Notes under the pieces: model-generated | Told to the model about the DNA's origin: nothing | The model's database searches: none | Seen by the model: the letters and a program-made list of their open reading frames with translations, nothing else | Program-made: the position numbers and the translations under genes | From: Simmondsia chinensis | Taxonomy: Eukaryota > Streptophyta > Magnoliopsida > Caryophyllales > Simmondsiaceae | Direction of reading: 5' to 3' | NCBI GenBank assembly: GCA_018398585.1 | Contig: JAGTTD010000001.1 | Location: 28,217,438 to 28,281,437 of the forward strand | DNA length: 64,000 nucleotides | Shown: one piece after another, positions 23,040-34,859 of the stretch | Layout of the letters: each line of letters opens with the position of its first letter | How positions within the stretch are numbered: position 1 is the stretch's first letter

Positions 23040-23637
23040 ACTTCCTTCTATAACCGTTTTTGTCTTGATTGTGCCCGAATTTTGCGCTTTTCCATATCCG
23101 CCACTTTCCTGGTTGTGGCTGGATTTCTTGCCCACAATCCTTAACCAATTCTAACTTGCATGTTAAGGATTTTTGCCTATAAATACTATGCTTTGGGACA
23201 TTTTTTCACATAGGGAAAATACATAAACATTCTCTGCTTCTTGCCTCTGAAACTCTCTCTATTCTTACTTTGGTTACTAAGTAAGTTTGGGTGTACTCCA
23301 ACCCATCACCCGCGAGTACACTTCTGTGTTGGGTGCCATGTTAACCCTAGGAGTCGGAGTGCTTGACGGTCCCATTTGTACCATCGCGGGCGCATAAATG
23401 ACTTAGGGCAGTGGTGAACTCCATGGCACGGTGAATTCTTTCAGTTCATTCTTCTTCTCGGAATCTATAATTTCAGTTGTTCAATTATCCTGTCTCAAGT
23501 CAAGTTAGTGTAATAAGAGGTTTATTAAGTTCATCTTTGTCATTGTGTTGTTTAAGTTTATTTGCTCCCATCTCGAGTTAGTCTTGATATCTCAAATTTG
23601 AGAATTTGGTTGCTCAGTTTCCCATATTTTTCCAACA

Positions 23638-24311
23638 CGCCACAATTTAGAGATCGGTATGTGGTCTATCCAGTCGGAGTAAGGTGACGGAGCAACCACA
23701 AGTCGGTGACTTGGTGGGGCGTTGGTGGGCGATGAATAATAGAGCACAGGTTCCCTACGATTTTTGGGTTGAGGTGAATGAGGGTTATGATTTTTAAGTT
23801 AGGGTTCGCGAAGTGAAAGAGCTAAGTGAAATTAGGATATTAAAATAAGAATAAAACTTTAAAATAGGTGGGAAAGTGAAAATATGAAAGGAAAATGAAA
23901 TTTAGTAAACATTTATTAGTTTAAGTAGTATAAAAATAGTATTACCAACAAATTCGTTTATTGGTAAATACATCTGTTGGTATTAGTCTAATACTAACAA
24001 TGTATTTGCTAATAATATGATTTGTTCTGTTGGTTATAATTATTGGCCAAAACTAGTAAGTTTGTTTGTTTGTAATGACTCTGTTAGTATTATATAAATA
24101 TTACCAACATATTTGTCTATTCGGAAACAACTCTATTGGTATTGGTCTAATCAATAACAACAAACATTGTTGTCTTTGTTGGAAAAAAGAGTTTTTCCTG
24201 CCATAAAAAATACATTACATAATTATCATCAAGTATATCTATTGATATTAATCATAAAATTGCAACAAAAAATTTTAATATCCGTGGGTATTGATGATTG
24301 TTTTTAAAGTG
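23638..24311. other. Right arm of element K
   Basis: The part after the copia LTR is non-coding. From about 23930 it carries many ACCAACA / TGTTGGTA repeats in both orientations, as in CACTA subterminal regions, and ends in the inverted terminus at 24311. Confidence 0.7.
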
Positions 24312-25188
24312 TGAATTGGGGTCAAGCTTCCTGTGTTTGCCCGTAATCTTGAGCTTACTATTTGCCTTAAGCCAATCAAATATAATAGCAGCTCTTGAGA
24401 GGTCAAATGAGTATTTCCTCAAAACCAAGGATTGATAAGACTCCTGGCTTTGATATCCTTCCTAACCAAAGGATTACAAACTATAGGAGGCCCCTTGACA
24501 CATTTAGTGACATCAATTTCATATGGAGGATCTTCGTCCTCTTCAATTAAGTCATGTATGTAAGTCCCATACATGCTATGTTTCTTGATGCTTCCTTCTT
24601 TAAAAATAACCTCATACCTAGCGGTACATTCTGCCAGCTGTAGGAGAGATTTGAAGATTGAACCTTTAAATTTCATCCTTAATTCAATATGCATGCCATT
24701 TAAGGCAAGCGTGGTGTATTCAACTACAGGAAGAGCTATGGCGCACTTCAACCTAGCTCTCTTGAACCGGTAGATGTAATCTTCCATGGATTCACCTGGC
24801 TTTTGTCTCATACGAGCCAAGTCAAACTTGGAAGTTCCTAGCTCCATCATTGGGAATTGGGCCTGGAATTGCCTAGCCATGTCATCCCATTAGTAGATGG
24901 AATTCAATGGTAGGCTAATGTATCATTGAAAGGCAATCCCTGTCAGAGAACTAGGGAAGAACTTAAGCTTCAGATACTAGTTAACAGCCGCTTCTCTACA
25001 CTAGCAGTTAAACCTTGCCAAATACTCGAGGGCAGATAAGCTTCCTTTTCTTGAGAAATGGGAAAACTTAGGGTTCTTTTATCCTTGAGGAAAAGGGTAA
25101 TCCTTGTCAATGTAGTAAGGTTATGGTTTACTATACAAGGCTCTAATGACCCTCTTGAGTCCTGGCCCATACATCTGCTCAATAAGCG

Positions 25189-25739
25189 TAGGGCTGAACA
25201 TGGGTCCAAGACCGAACCTGAGTGAAGACCGAACTATAGCAAATCATGAGACAGAAGACCGGATCGATTAAAAGTGGGTCGGTCAAGTCCAAGACCGGTT
25301 AGAAACGTGCCCGGACCTAACCAAACTGATTTGGACCAATTTTTTATCTAGCAAGTGCAATTATAGAAGAAAAATATTTCCATACCAAAGTTAAAAATTA
25401 AAAAGATAGTAATATGTATATTTATAAGGATAATTATTCATGATATTTATTATAATTAAATTGTAAAAAATTAAATATTTAATTCTCAAAGACTTAATAT
25501 TTTTAGTTAAATATAGTATACATTAAAATTATGTGACCAAAATATTTAATGCGAAATTAATATTGATTGGTATTTGAGTTTTTGGGTCTTGGATCGAACC
25601 GGACCGAAAACGGATTAAGCCCATGTACTAAGACCAAAGATAGGATCGATATATGGTCGGTTCGGTCCCAACCTTGACTGAAATAGCCGGTCCGGTCTGG
25701 TCCGGTAAATCAATTTGAATGGATTTATGCTCACCCCTA
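25189..25739. mobile_element. MITE-2, hAT-type, same family as MITE-1
   Basis: 551 bp with ends TAGGGCTGAACAT and, on the complement, TAGGGGTGAGCAT. The interior carries AGACCGG and GGTCCGGT motifs on both sides of an AT-rich core. The 8-bp flanks (aataagcg / gctaaggg) match at only five positions, so the TSD has decayed or an edge is slightly off. It sits in C gag. Confidence 0.8.
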
Positions 25740-26072
25740 GCTAAGGGTAGCGAATTGGTCTTGGAGGGGTAGGCTTGTCACATAGTTATTTGCCTGTTAT
25801 TGCCCCCTAAGTGGCTGAGGGTTTGAAGGGGGATCAACAGGATATCCCTGAGCTCTCATTAAAATCGGATGCAGGAATGGTTGTTACCCCACATACTCAG
25901 GATAACTGCCTTGATCGTTCTGGCCATTCATTTGATTGGGCTTGAAGTATGTTCCAACAGATCCTTAGATATGTGGTATGCTTGAAGGCACACCTAAATT
26001 GAGAGGATGTTGGGCCATCCCTGCTTGATCAATCCCTTAATTTTGATCTTGAGGACGCGGGTGGTTATTTTG

Positions 26073-26075
<3 letters not shown>

Positions 26076-26106
<31 letters not shown>
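26076..26106. repeat. 31-bp poly-C run in C gag
   Basis: An uninterrupted C homopolymer. On the coding (minus) strand it encodes a glycine run. Confidence 0.9.
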
Positions 26107-26108
<2 letters not shown>

Positions 26109-27120
26109 AGTCTGAAAAGTGTAAAGAGGTATAGGAGGAAGGGTGTGGTCCCCATGATTGGGTATCCGTCCCTACGCACCTATTCCAAGGCCTTGAGTAG
26201 GCCTCAAGGCAGCCTCTCTAACATGAGGAGGGTATGAGCGACTGTGCCTCCATGTCACAAGGATAAGCGTTATTTGCATGTTGGTATAGAGATCCCTCAA
26301 AGCCAGAGTAAACCCCTATTTCAAACATCCTGCAACCATATGTGTTGTAACACCTGGGTTAGCTATAATTGGGTTTCCTACTCTCTCAGGGACTGTGTTG
26401 TCAACCTGAGTACCTGGCCTCCATAAAATCGAAGGAACATCATGAGGACACCCAATTGGAGCTCAAGGAGTAGGAATAAGCCTGAGTTGCCCAATATCTT
26501 CTCTAACGACTTGGACTAAGCCATTATGAGTCTCAGCTTGCCTGACTAGGATAGGCTCAACTTCAACTACAGTCTACGTTGCCACATCCTTAACTATAAG
26601 GGTAGCAGTAGAAGACAAGGTTGAGTGCATCTTAACTAAGACTCTATCAGTTTCTCTATGAAGCCTTTCACATATCGAGGTCCCAACATCAATGATTATG
26701 GCTCTCATGGCAGCAGTGTTTTCACATGGGGACGCTAGAGTGCATTCTGTCTCAGCATGTTGTTTTTCATAGGCCTCTTTCATGGCTTGTTCAATCTTTT
26801 GATCAACGATTTTCATACAATGCTTGAGCTTGGCCATAAAGCTCTTGCAAGTATAGTCATCCACCCCAATACGCTTGTCCTCTGGGATGTTTTCATTAGC
26901 TTCGCTTTCATTGCCATGGTAGTGACTAGTTTCATCCCCTCATGATATAGGACTCTGTTCTAGAGGATGCTCACTTTGGGACCAAATTAAGGCTAAGCCT
27001 TCGGGTTCCTCGGGCTCAAGAGCACTAGATCTTCTTGCACTGAGCATTGGTGAATGGAGTGAGATCATGTTTTGATAATCCACGATGGGGTTCAAGACTA
27101 TTAAGTCTTATGTTAAGCCT

Positions 27121-27141
27121 CCCACTGTGGTCACCAGAAGG
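27121..27141 (-). promoter_or_regulatory. Putative primer-binding site of element C
   Basis: On the minus strand, just inside the LTR end (TGCAAACA), is TGGTGACCACAGTGGGAGG. Its position and TGG start fit a tRNA-primed site; I cannot name the tRNA. Confidence 0.55.
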
Positions 27142-27340
27142 CATGTTTGCATTATTTTTCTGTCAAGCGTGTGAAAATGGTCGCTGTAAATACAAATGTA
27201 AATAAACGTGCAAAAGGGACTTTCCGTGACTAGGCATCGAATATAAATTTCGGACCCTATGTCTTTTACCTCAACCACGTGGATTTTGCTTATTCTCTAA
27301 TTATGGAGACTTAAAATTTTTTTTGTGTGGATTTGCAATA

Positions 27341-27522
27341 TATAACACGATAAAAAATTAAACGAAATGGATCCACTCAAGTGGCAGTTACAGTGATCGA
27401 GCAGGGCCCATAGACATCTTTCATCATACAAGTTAGGAACTAAGGTGGACACAAACTCAAATGCTTAGCAATCCATTTATAACATGATAGAAAATTAAAG
27501 GGACATAGACCTAACTCAAGTG
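27341..27522. repeat. Tandem duplication (about 137-bp unit) in the C LTR
   Basis: Unit 1 (27341-27477) and unit 2 (27478-27522, resuming at 47585 to about 47680) share tataaca-gata-aaaattaa, ctcaagtggcagttacagtg, gagcagggccca, aggaactaaggtgga and agcaatcca. MITE-3 landed in the ctcaagtg of unit 2, so the duplication is older than MITE-3. Confidence 0.85.
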
Positions 27523-27940
27523 TAGGGCTGCGCATCGGTCAAGACTAAATTGGACCTGACTGGATCAGACCGGATTGAAGACTGAATAACACTAAAATGG
27601 AGGACCAATGATAGGATTAATTTGAATCGAGTCAGTCAGGTCCAAGATCGATTTAAAGCCGGTCTGTACCAAACCAACCTTGATTGTGGACCGAATTGGA
27701 AAAAAATCTATTTTAATTTGTTTAACTCGAACGCTATATTAACTTAACCAATAAACTCAATTAAATTAACCATTCAAAATGCTTTTTAATTCATTAAAAT
27801 CCAACATATTTCTTAGAATATACTGCCTAGCTAAAAATAAAAAAGGAGATCCTAATATGATAAGTTCGAACATAATCCATAGTGCAATTTAACTAAACCA
27901 ACAACTTAACTAAAGCATAAGCTAGCAACTTATTAATGCC

Positions 27941-29356
27941 TGATGCTTACTTGGTGTTTGCTTAGCAAGTACACTAAATCGTATCGAACAATATAGAATG
28001 AGTAGGGTATCGTCCCATGAGGATTGATTATTGAGTGAGTACCGAAATTAATAGTCTCAGTGCTATTTGAAAGACCGAAATTTGAGGTTTTTGATATGAA
28101 AAAAAAAACTAAAAGTTTGTTGATTTTTATGAAAAGGTTTCTAATTTTAGAAGAGTTTAATGACTTAATAAGATCCAAGGCATTCGATTTCGGCTAGTTG
28201 CATCACTACGCCTTTCTTTTCTCGATATTCAAGTTGTTATTACATGTTGTGGTCGAAAATCTTAATTTCATAAATATTCTCTCTCGAACAAAATTTAGTA
28301 TACTCTTTTACATATTAACTCATCAATCTCTTGTATGAATTTAAATAAGATAAGAGTTTTGAAGATCAATGGCTTTCACTTAAGACCACACAAAAAACGT
28401 TAATTTATCTCTAGCATTTGCTCAATTTGTAGTGTTTACCACTTTAGCAATCAACATAAATCTCCTCTTGGACTGATTATGAATCATTATAGGCTTTGAA
28501 TGGTGATCAAGCATTCAAAACTCATGAAGAACAATGATAAACACTTCAACAACGCAATAAATGAAATATTGAATACGTCGAATTAGAAAAGAGCGTATAT
28601 TACAAATTAGGATACATCGTAGCCTTAGAAAAAAAAAGTTAGTTCATGGTAGACATAATATAAAGCAAAACTAAGACAATGTCCATGAACTTTAAAGAAG
28701 AAAAGGATAGAAAGAACTTAAAAATGCAAAATTACAAACCAAACTTTCCTTCCTTCCTTCTTCTTCCTCTCGGTTTCTATCCTACTTCTTCTATTTTCTT
28801 TTGTGTTTTTGCTGATTGAATTGATGCTAAAATACCTCCCAAACACTCTATTTATAGTGTTTGAGGTTTGGAATACTTGAAATAAAAAATTACATAAGCT
28901 TCTTCCTCATTGCACCACCTTGCCGCTCCCCTTTACAACTTCTTGCAAGCTTCTACTTTTGCTAGTTTTGTTCAGTTTTTTCCACTTTGAACCTCCCAAA
29001 TTTAGAGTTTACATCAACTTGGACATGTTCTTGAAGTATACAATGCATCCTTGCTCTTGATTTGTGCATTTTGCCACCCATTTTTGCTGGTTGAAATGAA
29101 TTGTACATGTTCTTAATGTGTTATTGCTTAACCATGTGAAATGTTGGGTTTGCCCAACTTTTGGCTTTTTTTGATGTATCTTGCATTCACTTGTTGATGT
29201 TGATGATAAAACCCAGCAAGATTTAGCATAGAATGAGTGTTTTTGCAAAGAAATAGCAATAGGAGAGAAAAAGAGCAAAAGTGATTAAATTTTGATATAA
29301 AATGGTTAGAAAATGAACCTAATTGATATGAATTATATACTGAATTGGATTTATCA
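27941..29356 (-). repeat. 3' LTR of element F
   Basis: + strand ends TGATGCTTACTTGG / GGATTTATCA. A minus-strand TATA box (CACTATAAATAGAG) is near 28848-28861. It pairs with 45852-47294. Confidence 0.92.
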
Positions 29357-29359
29357 AAA

Positions 29360-29710
29360 TATTATGATTCAAGGTCAATCTTGAATCATAACCTAGGATG
29401 GAGAAAGAATTGTCAGATAAGAAGTAGAAGAAAGAGATGAGAAGTAGAGAAAGTTAGGGTTGGGAAGAGAATCAAGATCAATGTTATTCATTGAGTCCAA
29501 TTACAGGAACATTCTAACTATTTATACTTAATGCTTAGTTAAGTCAGTTGAACTAAAATATCTAACAAAGTAATGTACTTAGATCAATTTAACCGAAGTA
29601 ACGGAATCGGCCGCCAAAAGCTAAGCTTTTAAGCCTTCCCGGTAAAACACTTATTCAAATATTTACAAAGAATGCCACTTCTCAAGGCCCTAAATCTCGA
29701 AATTATAACA
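29360..29710 (-). repeat. 3' LTR of element G
   Basis: On the minus strand it starts TGTTATAATTTCG after the purine tract CTAAAGGAGGGAGTAT. Its far end carries the hairpin-forming ATGATTCAAGG...CTTGAATCAT. Confidence 0.9.
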
Positions 29711-29769
29711 ATACTCCCTCCTTTAGGACATTCTTGACTCAAGAATGAAAAGAGGGAAACTGACTTTGG

Positions 29770-32700
29770 ATGAACCTTAAATCTTCCCAAGTAGCATCTT
29801 TAGGGTCCTAATTAGCCCATTGCACCAGCACCTCTTGAATCTTTTTGCCTTACTACTGAACCACACGAGAAATCCAAGACTGTTGTAGGTTCTTGCATAA
29901 TCTCACCACTTACTGTTGCTTCTGGAGGGGCTACTGAGCAAACCTTACCCTCTGCCACATGCTTCTTCAGAAGAGATACATGGAATGCAGGATGGATATA
30001 AGACGCAGGAGGTAACTTCAGCTTGTAAGCAACATTTCCCTGCTTTTCTAGCACTTTATAAGGCCAAAAGTAATGAGCACTCAACTTAACATTCCTGCAC
30101 ACTTCCACAGTTGATTGCCTAAAGGCTGCAACTTCAAATATATCAAATCTTCAACCTAAAAGAACTTATCTGCACGCTTCCTATTAGCAAAGAATTTCAT
30201 TCGTGATTGAGCCAGTTGTGAATTGTCCCTAAGTTGCTACACCAATTGCTTCCTTTGAAGTAACAACTCATTAACTTCACTCACAGATGAAGTAGCCCCT
30301 TGTAGCAACATTGGAGATGGAGGATCATAGCCACAGAGTGCTTTGAAGGGAGTTGTTCCCAAAGCTGAATGAGCATGTGTGTTGTACAAAAATTCTACCA
30401 AAGCTAACCATCTGTGCCACTGCTTGGGATAGCTGAATGTCATACTTCTCATATAACAACAAAAACAACTCATGCCAGAAATGACTGGTTAACAACCTGT
30501 CATAATCTGAAATGATGGATTGAGGCAACCTATGGAGCTTGTAGATGTTATCCAAGAAGAGCTTTGCAAGTTTCTCAGCTGAAATTGGGTGATTTAATGC
30601 TATGAAATGTCCAAACTTGGTGAAACGATCCATTACCACCCAAATGATTTCCTTCCCCTTAGACTTAGGCAACCCCTCAATAAAATCCACATTTATATGC
30701 TGCCACACTCAATCTGGAATGGGTAAGGGCTGAAGCAAGCCTTAGTAATGCATATGATTAGTTTTGGTTTGCTAACAAACATCAAAAGCTTGAATAATTT
30801 CCACAACATCCTTCCTTATGCTAGGCCAACGAAAGTGCTGCCTCAATCTTTAGTAGGTACCTTTAATTCCTGAATGCCCTCCCCAAGCAGAATCATGAGA
30901 AGCTAAGATAACCTGTCTCCTTAAGTCTATCATTAAGCCAATGTATACCTTCCCCTTCATTCTCACAATTCCATTAGCAACCTTTACCACAGAATCTACA
31001 CCAGATGAGCTGTTCTTGATGCTAAAGGCTGTAATGCAATCTTGAGCAAGATTGTCACCTTCATAAGATTTGTGCACATCTTCCATCCAAGAGGGAAAAA
31101 CAATTGAAGCAGTAAAGTAGGAAGCTGGTTCTGTCTCTTCTTGTCTTTGTGACAATGCATCTGCAGCAAGATTCTCCGTTCCACTGAAGTACTCAATCGA
31201 ATAATCCAACCCCAACATCTTCATAAGGCCTTTGCGTTGCACCCTTGTGGTAATTTTCTATTCTAACAAGTACTTGAGACTCTGGTGATCAGTTCTAATG
31301 ATGAAATAGTGACCCTCCAAGTAATGTCTCCACTTCTTCACTGCTATAAGGATTGCAAGGTACTCTTTCTCGTAAATGGACAAACTCAAATGCTGTGAAC
31401 TGAGAGGTTGGCTAAGATAAGCCACAGGTCTTACTTTCTGTGATAAAATTGCTCCCACACCCTTCCACAAGCATATTTTTCCAATACAAAAGACACACTG
31501 AAATCTGGCATAGTAAGCATAGGGGTTGAGCACATGGCAAACTTTAACCTCTCAAAAGCTTCTTGAGCTGCTTCAGACCACTGGAAAGCATCCTTCTTGA
31601 GGAGATCAATTAATCACTTGCCAATCATACCATAACCAACCCCAAACTTCCTATAATACCCAGTTAATCCCAAGAATCCTCTCAACTGCTTGATGGAAAC
31701 AGGTAATGGCCACTACTTCATAGCTTGAATCTTAGCTGGATCTGTAGCTACACCATCAAATGAGATGACATGACCCAAATACTCCACTTGAGACTGAGCA
31801 AAAGTTCACTTGGAAAGCTTAGCATACAGCTAGTGCTTGCGCAGAGTCTTGAACACTTGATAGAGATGATCGACATGTGAATCCAAAGTAGGACTATACA
31901 CCAAAATGTCATCAAAGAAGACTAACACAAACTTCCACAAGAATGGTTTGAAGACTGAATTCATTAAAGCTTGAAAGGTGGCTGGAGCATTTGACAATCC
32001 AAATGGCATAACCACAAATTCTTAATGCCTATGATGAGTTCTGAAAGCAGTCTTGTGTATGTCTTGCTCTAACACTCGGATCTGATAATACCCCTGCCTC
32101 AAATCCAGCTTAGAGAAGTAATAAGACCCATGTAACTCATCTAGGAGGTCATATATGATAGGAATTGGGAACTTGTCCTTGATTGTGAGGGAATTGAGCT
32201 GCCTGTAATCTATGCACATCCTTGAAGTCCCATCCTTCTTCTTGACAAGTATGATAGGTGACACAAAAGGACTGTGATTGTGTCTTATAAAATCGAATTT
32301 CAATAACTCATCAACCTGTCTCTTAATCTCACTCTTATGTGAATGTGGATACTTATAAGCCTCAAATTAACAGGACCTGAATTGGACTTTAACAGTATAG
32401 CATGATCCAAGGATCTTTTGGGATGAAGGTGAGTTGGTTGCTCAAAGAAATCACTGAAGTCTTGAATCAACTTGCTAATTAATGGATTAAAATCACCTGA
32501 GCTTCTACTGACTTAATAGTAATGGAGAACGAGTGACCAATCCACAGATAATCCTTCTTCCAAATCACATCTTCCAATCTTTTGCCACTCATCACCTATA
32601 ACTGTCCTTGCTCCATAATGCCTTGCAACTTGACAACATTGCCATTCAGATAAAAGGAAACTGAAAGCTCAGCAAAATCAAACACCAATGGACTGAATGT

Positions 32701-33030
32701 CTACATCCAATCTAACCCAAGTACCATATCACATCCTCTCAACTTCAAGACCCTGAAGTCATATACAAACTAATGGCCTTGCATCTGCTAACAGAATTGT
32801 TTGCACTTTGTTTGAGTAAGCATAGAGTTTCCATTGGCAATCGTCACAGCCAAAGGACTTGTCTTTATCATTTCATGGCCTACTTTTTTTACAATATTTG
32901 GATCCATAAAGTTATGTGTACTTTCACTATCAATCAAGATTAGGAGTGGCTTGTGGCTAACTTCCCCTTTGATTCTGATGGTATTATAAGAGCCACTACC
33001 AGTCAATGCTCTTACTGAAATTTCCTTCTC
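29770..33030 (-). pseudogene. pol of element G
   Basis: Minus-strand order: protease LLILIDSESTHNFMDP (about 32950; D-S-E where the family has D-S/T-G). RT (32303-31830) has [40 protein letters not shown] and an intact FFDDILVYS near 31912. RNase H (31533-31140) has SIYEKEYLAILIAVKKWRHY and ENLAADALSQRQEE. Integrase: GGHSGIKGTY, then 30708-30237 with DFIEGLPKSKGKEIIWVVMD and LYNTHAHSALGTTPFKALCG. The C-terminal part (30108-29812) is followed by a chromodomain tail (EVLVQWAN-stop, ATWEDLRFI). Stops and frameshifts occur at about ten places. Confidence 0.88.
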
Positions 33031-33059
33031 GTCCTCGTCAGAATTGTCCTATACTTCTT

Positions 33060-34111
33060 TCACTTGATCACTGGATCCACTCTCCATTTCTTATCCTTCA
33101 TATCCAACATCAGCCTCAGCTCCAGAAACAAACATAAGAAGTTCGGGATTGCATATCTCTGATTGCACTTGAAACACAATCTCTGAGCCTTCTTCTCCTC
33201 CAAGCTTAAGGAATTCGAAGCCACATTAGTATTATCCTGGAAAGACTGTGCTGCTTGGCCACTCTTACTTCTTTGCATCTCAGAACTTGCAAGGACAGTG
33301 GATTCAAACAATTTAGCCCTCGAATAAGCCTTAAATAGAGTTAATAGATTCAATGCTTTAACCAAATTTTTGATCTTAGATTCAATGCCTTAACCAAATT
33401 TATGATCTTTGGCTTGAGTCCATTGATGAAACTAGAAACATAATATGCTTCACTAGCTCCAGGATTCGCAGTCATCATTCTAGCTCTCAAATTCTCAAAT
33501 CGTGTCATATACTCCCCCACTGAAGTTGTCTATGTCACCTTGTTGAAGTTATCAACTACATCTGCTGGATCCTCATCACCACATCTTTCATAAAATTCCT
33601 AAACAAATTCAAGCCAAGTGAGGTTAGGTTTGTTAAGAATCAAGCTATGGAACCACACTTCCTGATCTCCTTGCAAATGTGTTGTAGCTAACTCCACTTT
33701 CTAAACATCAATCACATGATAGAAGTGAAAGTATCTCTTACACCTTCTAATCCATGATTGAGGACGCAATCCATCTAATGTGACAATCTCAACCTTAGGC
33801 TGTCAAAATTCAGTGCTTCTAACCATAGCCACACCTTCAGAACTCCATTCAGATGCTCAAAGATACAAAGGATCAAGAGGTCTCATGTGCTGGCTTCTAG
33901 ATGATAGTATTCCAGCTCCAAGAGGCATAGCTTGGCGAGTGATTTGTTCTTGTAATCCTACCAGCTACTGCTGCACTTGCTGCTGCGATTGAGACATATC
34001 TCCTGCCTATTGATTTACTAATCCAACTACTAACACCAAATCATGGATCTATTTCTGCAGCTAAGCTATCCTGCCTTCTTGATTCGCATCCACAGCTGCT
34101 GCTCCAGTCAT
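33060..34111 (-). pseudogene. gag of element G
   Basis: ATG at 34111 (MTGAAAVDANQEG), then a Gln-rich segment, the core blocks QSWIRRCKRYFHFY, LQGDQEVWF, YMTRFENLRARMMT and FINGLKPKI, and half of the zinc knuckle (LCFKCNQRY) near 33170. The second half of the knuckle is deleted. A 34-bp tandem duplication (gattcaatg...ttgatctt) lies at about 33346-33412. Many stops are present. Confidence 0.82.
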
Positions 34112-34195
34112 ATGTGTCTGCCTTTGACTTCTGGCCAGCAAGATCGAATCAAATTGGAGAATAATCAAGCAAATTGTGAAAGCTCTGATACCAAT

Positions 34196-34489
34196 TGTTA
34201 TAATTCAAGATCAATCTTGAATCATAACCTTGGATAGAGACAGAATTGTGAGATGAGAAGTAGAGAGAGTTAAATCCAATTACAAGAACATTTTGACTAT
34301 TTATACTCAATGCTTAGTTAAGTCCATTGAACAAAAATATCTAAAAAAGCAATGTACTTAGACCAATTTAACGAAATTAACGGAATCAGCCGCCAAAAGC
34401 TAAGCTTCTAAGCCTTCCCATTAAAACACTTATTCAAATATTTACAAAGAACGCCACTTCTTAAGAACCTAAATCTCCAAATCATGACT
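34196..34489 (-). repeat. 5' LTR of element G
   Basis: 294 bp. The primer-binding-site edge TGTTATAATTCAAGAT pairs with ATCTTGAATCATAAC as a hairpin. It is shorter than the 3' copy because of one deletion after the GAGAAGTAGA motif. Confidence 0.9.
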
Positions 34490-34859
34490 CAAAATATCCC
34501 CAAACTTAAATCTTGCTCGTCCTCGAGCAAGGCTAAATATTAAAGCCCAGGATCCCATGCTTTAAAGAATTCTACCACAATTCAAAGTAATTGTACTCTT
34601 GTACGAAAAGAACTATCGAGGCTCAAAGTTTAAGGTTCTAAAGACAAAACAGTCTTTCCGAGGAAAAACCTATCAATCACCTAGGTCAATGAATTCGAAA
34701 GTTGGCTAAGCAAATTAGGTTTATCCATTCTTTCTCATCTCAAGACATTAAAACCGAATATAAGGCAAACATCATATTACTCACAACAAGACTTCTCAAG
34801 GGTGCCTTAGCCCACAAAATTTTCTCCCTTTTTTTAATATTTGTTATGAGGGACTGGTC

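Larger units (their letters stand above)
16493..23637 (+). mobile_element. 5'-truncated Ty1/copia element inside K
   Basis: It begins in mid-RT at the codons K-P-I-G-C-K-W-V-F (about 16494-16520), only 45 bp from the K left end, and ends with a 3' LTR that E interrupts. The 5' LTR, gag, protease, integrase and RT start are missing, so it either lost its 5' side or was captured truncated. Net length without E is about 2.6 kb. Confidence 0.85.
18481..23637 (+). repeat. 3' LTR of the copia, split by element E
   Basis: It starts TGTGTCTGCTCGAGG right after the purine tract atgaagggga (18471-18480), runs to 18536, resumes at 23045 and ends TTCCAACA at 23637 (about 650 bp net). The second part carries a TATA box (cctataaatact) near 23180. 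The edges are inferred from TG/CA and the purine tract, as no second LTR is present to compare. Confidence 0.75.
16448..24311. mobile_element. Element K: non-autonomous CACTA-type DNA transposon
   Basis: The left end reads CACTACAAAAAATATCATCA. The complement of the right end reads CACTTTAAAAACAATCATCA and both continue ATA. A 3-bp TSD (tga at 16445-16447 and 24312-24314) flanks it, as in CACTA (En/Spm) elements. The right 400 bp has repeated TTGGTA/TACCAA motifs like CACTA subterminal repeats. C gag reads on both sides. No transposase is present; nearly all the interior is a copia carrying E. The second end has CACTT rather than CACTA. Confidence 0.8.
24315..27050 (-). pseudogene. gag of element C
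   Basis: The start is the ATG near 27048 (MLSARRSSALEPEEPEGLAL), shortly after the primer-binding site. A predicted helical segment (MAKLKHCMKIVDQKIEQAMKEAYEK, 26864-26574) follows. The retrotransposon gag core is at 24880-24419: MARQFQAQFPM, SKFDLARMRQKPGESMEDYIYRFKRARLKC, ALNGMHIELRMKFKGSIF and ARYEVIFKEG. MITE-2 (25189-25739) and a 31-bp C run (26076-26106, poly-Gly on the coding strand) interrupt it, together with stops. The gag continues at 16444 beyond K. Confidence 0.85.
29360..34489 (-). mobile_element. Element G: Reina-like Ty3/gypsy chromovirus
   Basis: TSD caaaa (29355-29359 and 34490-34494). LTRs are 29360-29710 (351 bp) and 34196-34489 (294 bp, with an internal deletion of about 57 bp). 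Minus-strand order: LTR, intact Met-tRNA-type primer-binding site (TTGGTATCAGAGCTT, 34195-34181), gag, protease, RT, RNase H, integrase, chromodomain tail, purine tract, LTR. It sits three bases beyond the LTR end of F, between that LTR and F's purine tract. The outer LTR bases have mutated (TG to TA; final A to T). Confidence 0.93.

Noticed and set aside
25181..25747. An exact TSD for MITE-2
   Set aside because: Flanks match at only five of eight bases, so the edge call rests on the inverted ends and family similarity.
26007..26237. Proline-run ORFs around the poly-C tracts (also near 60028-60300 as Gly run)
   Set aside because: Frames are created by the homopolymers and run antisense or out of frame to gag/integrase.
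27523..27940. Treating 27523-27940 as a separate, complete MITE
   Set aside because: It has no right inverted end before F; the matching end and near-exact 8-bp duplication are at 47576-47584.
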